Assembly (NCBI GenBank): GCA_016709025.1
Contig: JADJEQ010000008.1
Coordinates: 217,791-281,790, forward strand
Source of the DNA: Bacteroidales bacterium
GTDB lineage: Bacteria; Bacteroidota; Bacteroidia; Bacteroidales; Lentimicrobiaceae
Length of the DNA stretch: 64,000 nt
Direction: 5' to 3'
Under the pieces are notes generated by a model that saw nothing but the letters and a program-made list of their open reading frames with translations, had not been told where the DNA came from and made no database searches. The position numbers were made by a program, and so were the translations under genes. Position 1 is the first letter of the stretch. Each line of letters starts with the position of its first letter. This document shows positions 52,333 to 63,163 of the stretch, piece after piece.

Positions 52333-53706
52333 ATGGGTTCTATTGTTCATCGATTCACAATGAAGTTTTTTGTTTTACTCGTAATATTTTCGATCAGCCT
52401 GTCTGCCTGGGCTCAACAGGATAAGAAAAAGGCGGATAAAGGCCAGCGTCAGGAAAACTTTTACAATCCGGGCTATTTGCGGTTTACCGATTACGTTTAT
52501 GCTGAAAACATAACGTCTGTTTTACTGCACCGGTTGGGCTGGGAGCTTTCTCCTCCCATAATCCTTTATGGTACCGAGGAAAGGCTCGTACTTTCGTTTG
52601 ATGACCTTAACAGGGATTATACCAGCTGGCAATACACGGTAGTGCACTGCGATGCCGACTGGAACCCCACCGATCTGTGGAAGAATGAATATATTGTCGG
52701 ATTTACCGATGCCTATATTCAGGAATACAAATATTCATACAACACTCTTCAGCCGTTTATCAATTATAGCCTGATCCTCCCCAACCGTGACCTGAGTTTT
52801 ACCCTTTCGGGGAATTATATCCTGATGGTATACCCCGACGGGGAAGCTGATAAACCCATCATAACCCGCAGGTTTATGGTAGTTGAGCCCGGAGTGACTG
52901 TTAGAGGAGAAGTAAAACAAGCCACTCCGATTGATTTAAGATTTACCCACCACGAAGTCAGGTTTTCCCTTTTTACTACCAATTATTATATTGCTGAACC
53001 CTACCGTGACCTGAAAGTGGTATTGAGGCAGAACGGGCGCTGGGACAATGCCATCTGGAACCTGAAACCACTGATGCTTCGTGGCGATGAACTGGATTAC
53101 CAGTATACCGATGGAAGCAATGTGTTTGAAGCTGGTAATGAGTTCCGGTATTTCGATACCAAGAGCATGCGATATCAGTCAGAACGTGTAATCAACCTTG
53201 AAAACCGGACCGATGGTTTTCATGTAGAACTGATGCCCGATAAAAGCCGGGCAACCTCTCCTTATATTACTTACGGTGATATCAATGGTATGCGGACGAT
53301 CGAAACTGAAGATGCCGACGACGCGACCATTGAAGCGGAATATGTATGGGTTGATTTCTTTCTGCCTTATCCTGAACAGATAACCGGTGGAGGTGTTTAT
53401 ATCATGGGTGCTCTTACCGACTGGCAATTCGGAGCACCCGGCAACAGCCCTGCCAGCGCGGTGGGCCATGGCCGTATGGAGTATAATTTTGCACGCCAGG
53501 GTTATGAAGCGCGGCTATACCTGAAACAGGGCTACTTCAACTACCAGTATGCTTTTCTGCCCGACGGTGCCACCCGGGCGGAAACCGCGATGTTGGAAGG
53601 AAACCGTTATGAAACCAAAAATACCTATACCGTTTTGGTTTACCATCGCCAGCCGGGCTCGAGGTACGACCGGTTGATTGCGGCACAGGTGATAGGAGTA
53701 GCTTAA
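52333..53706 (+). CDS. T9SS plug protein (DUF5103)
   Basis: 457 residues; an alternative ATG at 52360 begins directly with the signal peptide KFFVLLVIFSISLSAWAQ. Family features are TDYVYAENITSVLLHRLGWE, PIILYGTEERLVLSFDDLN, DYTSWQYTVVHCDADWNPTD, and a C-terminal immunoglobulin-like/CBM48-like part with GGGVYIMGALTDWQFG and GYFNYQYAFLPDG. DUF5103 proteins plug the SprA translocon channel on the periplasmic side in Flavobacterium. With porV and porT this is the third T9SS component here, although the three are not clustered. Confidence 0.88.
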   Translation: MGSIVHRFTMKFFVLLVIFSISLSAWAQQDKKKADKGQRQENFYNPGYLRFTDYVYAENITSVLLHRLGWELSPPIILYGTEERLVLSFDDLNRDYTSWQYTVVHCDADWNPTDLWKNEYIVGFTDAYIQEYKYSYNTLQPFINYSLILPNRDLSFTLSGNYILMVYPDGEADKPIITRRFMVVEPGVTVRGEVKQATPIDLRFTHHEVRFSLFTTNYYIAEPYRDLKVVLRQNGRWDNAIWNLKPLMLRGDELDYQYTDGSNVFEAGNEFRYFDTKSMRYQSERVINLENRTDGFHVELMPDKSRATSPYITYGDINGMRTIETEDADDATIEAEYVWVDFFLPYPEQITGGGVYIMGALTDWQFGAPGNSPASAVGHGRMEYNFARQGYEARLYLKQGYFNYQYAFLPDGATRAETAMLEGNRYETKNTYTVLVYHRQPGSRYDRLIAAQVIGVA

Positions 53707-53842
53707 AATAGGTATTTTCTGAATAGATAATCACCCCACACTGATTTCAGGCTTTTATATGGAATTGAACCACTGAAACCTTTTTGGTTAGCTGATAGCA
53801 TAATATTATAAAATAGTTAACTTTGTTAAAAATACCATATCA

Positions 53843-55129
53843 ATGAGCAGGATTAGAATAAAAAACTTTGGTCCGATAAAGGAAGGCTTTCTGGAAAATG
53901 ATGGCTGGATGGATATAAAAAAGATAACTGTATTAATCGGTAGTCAGGGCTCAGGGAAGAGTACAATTGCCAAAGCATTCTCTACATTAAGTTGGATGGA
54001 AAAGGCGATTTACAGAGAAGAGATTGTTCCTGAAACCTTTAATTTTGTTAAGTTTATTGATTTTTTTGACTATCATAATTTAAGAGAATATTTTTCTAAC
54101 GATACTATTATAGAGTATGAAGGTGAAGCATATGCAATCAAATATAATCGGAAAGAAAAATATCCAATTTTCCGAAAAAAAATGAAATCCAAATACTTAG
54201 TTCCCAAAATTATGTATGTACCGGCGGAACGAAATTTTCTTAGTGTTATACAAGATGCATTCGATGTAAAAGGCTTACCATCACCGTTATTTACATTTGC
54301 AGAAGAATTTCGGAAAGCACAATTTAAATTAGCTGGTAAAACATTAAGCCTTCCTTTAAAAAACTATAGTTATGAATTTGATGCAGGATCAGGAAACTCA
54401 TATGTTAAGGGGTTGGACCACAGAATTAATCTACTAAATTCAGCAAGTGGTTTTCAGTCCTTGATTCCACTTTATGTGGTTTCCAGACATCTCACCAATT
54501 TAGTGCTCAAAAAGAATGTTGCTCCAAGTGATAATATGAGTGTAAATAAAGCAATGAAAATAAATGAGGAGATTACCAGAATTTCATTAGATAGCAAAAG
54601 AAATTATAAAGAAAAAATGTTACTAATTAAATTAATCCAGAGAAGATATCTTAATAAATGTTTTATAAATATTGTTGAAGAACCTGAGCAGAATCTTTAT
54701 CCTTCTTCCCAAAAACTTATTCTATATGATCTGCTTGGATATCAAAGAAGAGTCTCCTTGAATAATAAAATTTTTTAACAACCCATAGCCCCTACATAAT
54801 TAACTATTTAACACTTGCTGTTAAAGCATACTTTTTATATAAGAAATTAAGTGATGTTAAATCAGATCAATACGGAACTCCAAAATCAAAATTAATGCAG
54901 ATCGTTCCTTACAAGGCGAGGGTCAATCCTTTAGATCTAGCTATTTATGAGTTAGATGAAAGAACTGGAACTATTAAATTATTAAAATCCTTTGATGGAC
55001 TTCCTTCTGATGAAAATTTCCTTAACCAAAGCCTCGCAGAAGTCAATAGGCAATTTGATAAATTACTTGAAATTGAGGAATTATGCCAACAGATTTTTTT
55101 TCAGGATGCTTGTCAGGAGACTCAATTAA
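53843..55129 (+). pseudogene. AAA ATPase of a two-gene defence-type module, frameshifted
   Basis: As written the frame stops at 54778 (311 residues). Adding one T to the run at 54771-54776 continues the protein as FLTTHSPYIINYLTLAVKAY, giving ~428 residues. Landmarks are Walker A GSQGSGKST (~33-41), a signature-like LNSASGFQSL, Walker B with IVEEPEQNLYPSSQK, and the THSP histidine switch, so it is an SMC/OLD-like single-chain ATPase as found in defence systems. Removing one T from the run at 55094-55101 would end it QQIFFRMLVRRLN with stop 55127-55129, overlapping the nuclease gene. AT-rich compared with the preceding core genes. Confidence 0.75.
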
Positions 55130-55577
55130 ACAATGATTTGTTTGGAATTTGTGATGATCAGAATGGGCGTAAAGCCTATACATCATTAATAAATATTAAT
55201 AATTGGGTTGCAAAAGTTCAGAATGGTAATAACAAGAGCGTTGTTTTTACAGCCATCGACAATTGTATTTCTATAGTCGATGAAAATGGAAATATGACTA
55301 AACGATGCGATGGTATGCTAACATATGCTGATAATGTTGTATTCGTTGAACTCAAAGATAAGAATGCAGATTGGATTTCACAGGCTGTGGAACAATTAGA
55401 AACCACAATTCAGTATTTTCTTGAATCACCGGAAATATATTGAAATTCACTCACAAAAGAGCCTTTGCATGCAACAAGCAGCATCCTCGTTTTAATTATT
55501 CCAATATGGAGAGATCACAACAATTCTTTAGTCAATATAGGGTCCGGTTAAATATAATAGCGACCATTGAAATATAG
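55083..55577 (+). pseudogene. PD-(D/E)XK-like nuclease partner, frameshifted
   Basis: Reconstructed protein of ~164 residues from the ATG at 55083: MPTDFFQDACQETQLNNDLF onward, if the T-run at 55094-55101 is 7 rather than 8. After LESPEI (55437) the frame shifts again and continues LKFTHKRAFACNKQHPRFNY to a stop at 55575-55577. The stretch RCDGMLTYADNVVFVELKDK fits a nuclease core D...E-x-K. I recall this family beside AAA ATPases in bacterial defence loci but know no name. The ATPase presumably gates the nuclease. Both genes need resequencing before calling them dead. Confidence 0.65.
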
Positions 55578-55806
55578 AATTTCATAATTAATAGATGTTA
55601 CTGGTTCAGATTTTAATTCTGCTGTTGTTAAATATTCTTTTTCTAAATTAATATAATGATGAAATGAATTTATTAGGTCAATTTCGCCCTGAATTGATTT
55701 GCAATTGTATTGGCAAAAGAACCCTTTCTGAAAGCAGCAACTATACCCATTTTTACTAAATTTACCCCCTTCTTACAACTACCTCTGTTTACCATTTGTT
55801 TGTATT

Positions 55807-57351
55807 ATGACCAACGACCAACTCAAAAAACTCGAAGATAAACTCTGGGCATCAGCTAACTCACTCAGGGCGTATGGTGGATTAAAAGCCGCCGATTATG
55901 CAGTTCCGGTGCTGGGTCTGATCTTTCTGCGCTTTGCCGATAATAAATACAGTCAGTTCGAAGTCGAAATTTTAAAGGAACACGAAGCCGATAAAGGTAC
56001 CCGGCTCGAACGCCCTATCGAATCCATTGCATTGGCCAAATGTGGATTTTATCTGCCCGACTATGCCCGGTATGATTACCTTTTGAAACTGCCCGGCGAT
56101 CAAAGCCTTGCAAAAGCATTGCGAAAGGCAATGGAAGGCATAGAAGAACACCAGGACGAAAAGTTCAAAAACGTACTGCCCAAAGAGGCTTATTTCGAAA
56201 TTGAGAAAAAGAAGGACGACATTCTCCCTCAGTTGTTGAAATCGTTCTCTGATATTCCTAAAAATGCATCCGGCGATATCTTTGGAAAGATTTATGAATA
56301 CTTCCTGGGTGAGTTTGCCATGAGCGAAGGACAAAAAGGAGGGGAATTTTTTACGCCAACGTCTGTGGTTCGGTTTATTGTTGAAGTTATTGAACCATAT
56401 TCCGGCAAAATCTACGATCCTGCTTGTGGTTCGGGCGGCATGTTTGTACAGAGTGCAAGGTTTATCCGCGAAGCAAACCACGACCTCAGCGATATTTACG
56501 TTTATGGCCAGGAATATATGGGCGAAACAGCCCGTCTGGCCAAAATGAACCTGATGGTTAACAATATCCGTGGCGAAATAGCCGAAGTCAATTCTTACGA
56601 AGGCGACCCTTACGACAGTCTGGGCAAGTTCGATTTTGTAATGGCTAATCCGCCATTTAATGTAAAATCGGTAAAGGAAAGCACCGTTAAAAACGACCAA
56701 CGGTTCTACAAATACGGATTGCCAAAAAACAAAGGCAAAAACACCAACGACAGCATTACCGATGCCAATTACCTCTGGATTTCATTATTTGCTACCTCGC
56801 TCAACGAAACAGGGCGTGCCGGTTTTGTAATGCCTAATTCCGCTTCCGATGCCGGAAATTCGGAATACGACATTCGTAAAAAGATTGTGGACAGCGGTAT
56901 GGTGGATTGTATGGTTTCCATGCCTTCCAATATGTTTTTTACGGTTACGTTGCCGGCTACACTCTGGTTTTTTGATAATCAGAAAGCTGCTTCCGACCGA
57001 AAAGATAAAATCCTGTTTCTGGACGCACGAAATACCTACCATCAAATTAACCGTGCCCATCGCGAATGGAAAGAAGAACACATTCAAAACCTTGCCGCCA
57101 TTGTACGTTTGTACAGAGGGGAAACCGAGCGCTACCTGGAATTGGTAAGTCATTACGCTCATGAAGCAGATAAATCCATCAAAGCGCTTCCGGCTGCATT
57201 TGAAGCCTTTCAGAATAAGCTCAAAAACAGTCTTGTCAATTTAAAACAATATGCTGCCGAAAGCAAATCTAAACGCAAACCGGAAGAGCAAAAGAAACTG
57301 GATGCCAGTGGTTTGATACAAAAACTCAACAACTTGGTTTTTCTGAAATAA
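55807..57351 (+). CDS. hsdM: Type I restriction-modification methyltransferase HsdM (interrupted)
   Basis: 514 residues. The N-terminal helical HsdM domain (QLKKLEDKLWASANSLRAYG) is followed by the N6-adenine methylase domain with SAM motif DPACGSGG (204-211) and catalytic NPPF (281-284). The frame ends at LNNLVFLK followed by TAA. The C-terminal coiled-coil part, which contacts HsdS, continues at 57401 after a ~49-bp repeat insert. Base usage is closer to the core genes than to the AT-rich neighbours. Catalysis may survive, but complex formation is probably impaired if the interruption is real. Confidence 0.9.
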   Translation: MTNDQLKKLEDKLWASANSLRAYGGLKAADYAVPVLGLIFLRFADNKYSQFEVEILKEHEADKGTRLERPIESIALAKCGFYLPDYARYDYLLKLPGDQSLAKALRKAMEGIEEHQDEKFKNVLPKEAYFEIEKKKDDILPQLLKSFSDIPKNASGDIFGKIYEYFLGEFAMSEGQKGGEFFTPTSVVRFIVEVIEPYSGKIYDPACGSGGMFVQSARFIREANHDLSDIYVYGQEYMGETARLAKMNLMVNNIRGEIAEVNSYEGDPYDSLGKFDFVMANPPFNVKSVKESTVKNDQRFYKYGLPKNKGKNTNDSITDANYLWISLFATSLNETGRAGFVMPNSASDAGNSEYDIRKKIVDSGMVDCMVSMPSNMFFTVTLPATLWFFDNQKAASDRKDKILFLDARNTYHQINRAHREWKEEHIQNLAAIVRLYRGETERYLELVSHYAHEADKSIKALPAAFEAFQNKLKNSLVNLKQYAAESKSKRKPEEQKKLDASGLIQKLNNLVFLK

Positions 57352-57400
57352 CCTTGCCCGTCACCGCAAGGGACGAAGCGGTCACTGCGAGGAATGAACC
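57352..57400. repeat. GTCACTGCGAGGAATGA-type repeat inserted in hsdM
   Basis: Two tandem units, CGTCACCGCAAGGGACGAAGC and GGTCACTGCGAGGAATGAACC, separate the two halves of hsdM. Short palindromic units of this kind (CGTCATTGCGAGGAACGAAG) are widespread intergenic repeats in bacteria. Here the insertion brings the stop and shifts the frame. Confidence 0.75.
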
Positions 57401-57930
57401 AGCCTCAACAAACATAGGCCAACTGGCCTACTCCGAAAAGCTATCCGTGTTTGTAAATGCCTTAAAAGAACAGGATATCATCCTGAAAGCCACCAAGGAT
57501 GCATTAAGCGAATTATGGGTTATCGCAGATAAACTGTTAAAGCTGAAAGCTGATAAAAATTGGGTTGACCTTGAACTGAATAACCTTGCCAAAGCCCTGG
57601 ACGAATTGCAGCAAAACTGGAAATCAGCATCCGATCAGGTAGCCTATTGGCACGCAAATATGCGCTGGCTTCAAAGTAAATTCCCAGAAGCAGAATATGC
57701 CGACATTACTGGTTTGTGTAAAGCGGCTGATAAAAAAGGAATATGCTGAAGAACAGGGATATTCGATGAATGCTGGGCGGTATGTAGGGGTGGATATTGA
57801 AGGGGATGAAATATCTAAGGAAGATTTCGATTTATTGTTGAAAGAGAAGACTTTAGCCCTTGAGAGTCTTATTAAAATTTCAAATAAATTGGAGGAAGTA
57901 ATTCTACAACAATTGATTACTTTATCATGA
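57354..57930 (+). pseudogene. C-terminal part of HsdM, split and frameshifted
   Basis: Reads IGQLAYSEKLSVFVNALKEQ through WHANMRWLQSKFPEAEYADI in one frame. If the A-run at 57732-57737 had five rather than six A it would continue KEYAEEQGYSMNAGRYVGVD to a TGA at 57928-57930. This is the helical C-terminal region of HsdM. The TGA overlaps the ATG of hsdS at 57927 (ATGA), so the original operon coupling is preserved. A TTG at 57354 inside the repeat is only a nominal start. Confidence 0.8.
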
Positions 57931-59279
57931 TTGAAACATATAAATTAAAGATATTACTTTAAAATTGGCAGTGGTTCAACTCCTACTGGAGGTAATGAGT
58001 CCTATAAAACCATTGGTACTACTTTGATAAGAAGTATGAATGTGTATGATTTTGTTTTTGATTATAATGGTTTAGCATTTATAGATGATGAGCAAGCATA
58101 TATATTAAGGGGGGTAAAAGTTGAAGAAAATGACATATTGTTGAATATTACAGGTGCTTCTGTTGCCAGATGTTGTATGGTTCCAAAACAAATTCTTCCT
58201 GCGAGAGTCAACCAACATGTTAGTATAGTTCGAGTTGACCCCAAAAGAGCGAATCCTCAATATGTGCTTTTTTTTATAAACTCTCCATCTTATAAAAACT
58301 ACCTCGTAGGATTATCATCAGCAGGAGCAACAAGAGAAGCATTGACAAAGGAAGTAATTGAAAATTTAAAAATACCGCTTCCTTCACTTTCCATCCAGCT
58401 CAAAATCGCATCAATTCTCTCAGCTTACGACGAACTGATTGAAAACAACAACCAACGCATCAAGCTATTGGAACAAATGGCTGAAGATATTTACAAAGAA
58501 TGGTTTGTGCGGATGCGTTTTCCTGGATACGAAACCACTAAATTTTTAAATATTGAAAGTGAAGAAGTGAAACAAAGTGCCATTGATGCAACGCCGGAGG
58601 GGTGGGAGACAGTGAAACTTAGAGTTTGTTTTGCTCAATATATTGGAGGTGGATGGGGCGAAGAAGTGTCTATAGGAAAATTTGATAGGCCAGCTTATGT
58701 AATAAGAGGGACGGATATTCCTGATGCACGTATCGGCAACTTGAATTTTGAAGTATTACGCTATCATTCATCATCAAATTTGGCAAGCAGAAAATTACAG
58801 GCGAATGATATAATTTTCGAAGTTTCCGGAGGTACGGAATCTCAATCTCTTGGCAGATCACTTTTAATTTCCCAATCAATAATTAATAGATTTGATAAGG
58901 ATTTAATATGCGCGAGCTTCTGTAAACTTATAAGAGTTAAACAAGAATTTGTTTCTTCGTTATACATCTATGCACTGCTCAATAGACTTTATCAGACTGG
59001 TGAAATAATGCTATTTCAAGTTCAGTCAACCGGAATTAGCAATTATAAATTTGAGGATTTTATTGACAGCCAGAAAGTCCTGGTTCCGCCAGTTGAAATT
59101 CAAAACAACTTTGTTAGAATCATTCAACCTATGTTTGATGAAATTCAAATATTAGGTGTCAAGAATCAACTTCTCCAGCAAACCGCGATTTATTATTGCC
59201 CCGGTTAATCAGTGGCAAGCTGAGTGTGGAACATTTGGTGGATGAAGTTGTACATTTACCCATGGTTGCCGAACCTTAA
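57927..59279 (+). pseudogene. hsdS: Type I R-M specificity subunit HsdS, two frameshifts
   Basis: The open part (58024-59208) lacks both ends. From the ATG at 57927, adding one A at 57947-57949 gives MIETYKLKDITLKIGSGSTP, leading into the first target-recognition domain. Adding one C at 59183-59184 replaces the false end with RDLLLPRLISGKLSVEHLVD and a stop at 59277-59279. The central conserved region is clear (PSLSIQLKIASILSAYDELI and LLEQMAEDIYKEWFVRMRFP), then a second recognition domain and the C-terminal conserved VPPVEIQNNFVRII. It sets the DNA target of the complex. About 450 residues when repaired. Confidence 0.82.
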
Positions 59280-59290
59280 ATAATATTGTA

Positions 59291-62200
59291 ATGGAACATA
59301 AATGGGAACCTTATGATTATGAAGCCTGGCACAATTCAGTTAATTGGGAGGATTATATTGATTTAGCCAATGAATATGATTTTGAATGGAAGGATATTAA
59401 GTGGTTGAAGGAAATGCTTCATCGGGTTCCTTCCTGGAAACAAATTAAGGAGGCGAAAAAAGTAATAGAAAAAATAGACTTAGCAATTGAAAACAGAGAG
59501 TTTGATAAAACATATTCCCCTGAAAAAGATGCAACTGGCATAAAACACCTTACAATCCGAGTTGCATGGCACGATAACAAATGGGATGGGAATGTCTGTA
59601 AAATCCTGCTAATAATATTTATTGCAATGGTTACCATTCGTTGCTTTCTGAACGTTTGAGGAAACGGAAAAACACTGAACTGGAATCTGATTCAAATTAT
59701 GCCGGGCAACCGATATCTAAAATATTTCAGGAAACTGGATACCTCCCACCATGTTTTTGGACATCTAATGCATTTGGTAATGCAGATTTGAATGTTGAAC
59801 ATGATAACCCTGCTGAACCAGATTTAAAATACATTAAAGAATTATTGCCCCAGCATTCTGTCCTTTCATGGCCTTTTGCAGTTTCATTTAACAGGGATCA
59901 AAAAGTTATAAATACAGAAGGAGCTTATCCTATCAATCTTGAACCTGTGCGTATTCCGCATTTTCAGCAAAAGCTTAAAGATAGTATAAGTATCGTTTTC
60001 TTATATGCGAATTATGACAATCCCATTTCAGGTGAGGATCAGGAATACCTGGTAGTAGGCGTGGGATTATTAAAGGAGAAAGGAAAAAGCACAAGGTTCA
60101 ATGGGCAGAATGAGATTATTGAAAAGAAAGCTAAAGTTGATTTTCCCAAAAACAAACACTTCCCTCGAATTAACTGGGCATTAAGGTATACCCTTGATTG
60201 GCCTGAAAACTTTGTTCGCCTCCCTTATCACGAGTATCTTCAAGATGCTGAAGAAACAAAGAATTATGATCGTCTCGACAAATTAAAGGTATCCATCTCT
60301 GAGCCGGAGCTTATCCATAACTTCAAGTATGTAGCAATGGATATTGATGATGACGCTTGCATATATATTCTTACAAAGATTAAACAGAAACTAGATTTAA
60401 TAAAAGACGATAATATTGTACCTGTAGCAGATATAAAAAAAGACCTGAAAAGATTGAATCATTTTATTGGTATGGCATGGGAAAAAAGAGGATATCTGCC
60501 AGGCTTGAACAATCTTTCACGTAACTTATTGAAGCACCGTAAAGATGAGATTAATTTTACTCCTCTCTTTCATGACGTCTTACGGTTTGAAGAAGATCAA
60601 ATTCAAGCTTTCAAAAATCTGATTATTGATCCAAAAAGCAATCCGGAATGCCGGAGGTATTATTCAATTCTGGAGGAACTTCTAAATTATATTAAAGATA
60701 ACCTTGGCATTTCAATCGATTCCTTCCTTCAATTAGCGATGTTGAATTTAACCGAATATCAGTTTGAAAGAATCATCTTCGGTAATATTTTAGAAGCTGA
60801 CAGGGTGAGTCTCGACAAAATATGTAATAACCCATATTTGTTATTCGAACAATATTTCCCTCATCTTAAAAAAGAGAATCAGCATACTGGCGAACTGGAA
60901 GATTTCCCGATAGAGTTGTTTAAGATAGATATTGCATATTTCCCTAACACTAGGTACTTAGAGAGACTATAATTTCAAAATCAATTTATAAATACGGATA
61001 AAAGAAGAATCCGTGCTTTAATTATTCAGCATCTGAAAAGCCTTGAATCATTTGGGCATTGTTTTGATAGCGCACGTAATATTGAAATAGCGTTGGCTGA
61101 CTATCCTTTGTTTTATCAAATGGACGAAGACTATAGGATTCCTGAAGATTTCCTGCTAAAAATAGATGCTGGGTACAAGCTCATTTAGTCGAAGAGTTAG
61201 GAAATAATTAATGAAAACAACACCAAGTACTTCTATTTAAATGAGATATACAATGCAGAGCAGGTTGTTTCAAATAAAATATTAACATTACTTGAAATGG
61301 AGCCTTTATCAACAGTATTTGAAGGGTCCCGAAATTATATATCAGCATCTGCGGAATTTCTATCAGGTAAAATAGTTGACTTCGATTCTGAATTATTTCA
61401 GAAGGAACGGGAAAGGTTGTTTGATAATATTTTTAGACAACGCTTATTTGTACTTACAGGAACCCCGGGTTCAGGTAAAAGTTTCGAATTATTAAAGGTC
61501 ATCACAGAATTAAAAAGGACTAAGGAAAAGTACCTTTTACTTGCTCCTACTGGCAAAGCTGTATTACGGCTGAGCAGTGATTCTAATTCTGAATTTAAGG
61601 ATATCACTGCGATGACAATTGATAAATTCCTTAATTTATATAAATACAAGCCATCACAAAGAGATAAAGAATATAACAATATCATCATTGATGAGATGTC
61701 AATGGTTGATTTATTGAAATTCGAGCAACTTTTAAGGTGTTTCAATTTTAATTTACCCTCATTTAATAGGTTAATATTGGTTGGAGATCCCTTCCAATTA
61801 CCGCCTATAGGTTTTGGAAAAGCATTTATTGATATTGTTAATTATATCAAAAATAAGCAAGAGTTTAAGGATAATTTCATACAGCTCGAGTCCAATTGCA
61901 GGCAAACAATGGACCGTGAGATTGTAAACTTCAGTAGTATTTATTCCAATATGAATATTGCTTCTGAGGATATGGAGGATAAAATATCTGCAGGGGGAGC
62001 GGCTTCGGATAACGGCGGTTTAAATGTTTGTTATTGGCAGGATGAACAACAGTTAATTGATGGAATCTCTGATAGGCTTCAACAATTAGGTAGTTCTGAC
62101 AAGACATTAATCCAGGTCATGAACGATTTATTAGGGCTAAGTAAAGATGGTAAGATTCCAGGATAAAGAAAAAAATCTTAACATTGATGGCTTTCAGATC

Positions 62201-63162
62201 TTAACACCTTACCGAACCGGGCATAGGGGAAGTGGAAAAATAAACACCTTTTTCAGGAGACTATTCGGAAAGACGAGCCATTCTTAAAAGTTAATAAATT
62301 AGCATTTAAACATACTGACAAAGTCATTCAAACGATTAATGTATATGAAGATAAAGAGCTTGTATTGTCCAATGGATCAATAGGTCTCGTCTACAGTGTT
62401 GGAAAACCAAAATAATATTTCCTGAGAATGATTTTGAGAAGTTATCTTTCTATGACATTAAGTTAAAACAAGAAAATCTCGAATTGGCATACAGCATTAC
62501 AGTGCACAAATCGCTAAGGAAGTGGATTCGACCATGTATTTGTTGTTATTCCAAACAGGATGATGCTATTATCAAAAGAGCTCCTATATACTGCTCTCAC
62601 GCGATCAAAGAAAACCTTGACTGTTTTTGTTCATGGCAAACCAGGTCAGGATTTTAAAGATACATTGTTTAACAAAATACGCTCTCGTTCTTATACTGAT
62701 ACCAGGCGAACAAGTATACTGGGATTACCCTTTTGGGATTTTTCACTTGAGCCAGAAAAAGGTATTTATGTTCAATCTAAAGTTGAATATATCATCTATA
62801 AAAAGCTTCAGGAATTTAAGACAAAGAATGCAGAATTTGATTTCAAGTATGAAGTTAGGCCTACTGTAAATGGTTTGCAATTAAAAATGAAAACCGATTT
62901 TACAGTTATCACTGCTAAAGGTATAATATTCTATTGGGAGCACCTGGGCTTGCTTGGCAATGTTTATTACGAAAGAAAATGGAAGTACAAATGGGGGAAG
63001 TATTCAGAAGCTGATCTAGCAAATGCTATTTTGACAACAGACGAAAGACATGGGATTAATGAGGATAAAATCTATGACATCATTAGTCTTATGGCAGATG
63101 ACAAATTAGGTACGGAAGACAAGTACAACAAGTATTCACAACATCACTATTATTTAAGATAA
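59291..63162 (+). pseudogene. RecD-like SF1 helicase with C-terminal nuclease domain, multiply broken
   Basis: One gene of about 1290 codons, broken by ~8 small changes. The N-terminal part has IRVAWHDNKWDGNVCK, continuing with one extra A (59600-59603) as NPANNIYCNGYHSLLSE. An in-frame TAA at 60970 and indels near 61173, 61213, 62155, 62249-62253, 62409-62412 and 62514 follow. The helicase shows GTPGSGKS, LLAPTGKAV, IIIDEMSMVD, LVGDPFQLPPIGF, SNCRQ, then repaired ITVHKSQGSGFDHV and LLYTALTRSKKTLTVFV. The C-terminus (VEYIIYKKLQEF, FKYEVRP, KTDFTVITAKGIIFYWEHLG) fits a PD-(D/E)XK-type nuclease. It lies between hsdS and hsdR, only one base from the latter. The first ~80 residues could be a separate small gene. 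Confidence 0.75.
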
Positions 63163-63163
63163 T

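Noticed and set aside
55972..56700. 242-residue minus-strand ORF inside hsdM
   Set aside because: Antisense shadow of the methylase gene; no recognisable domain.
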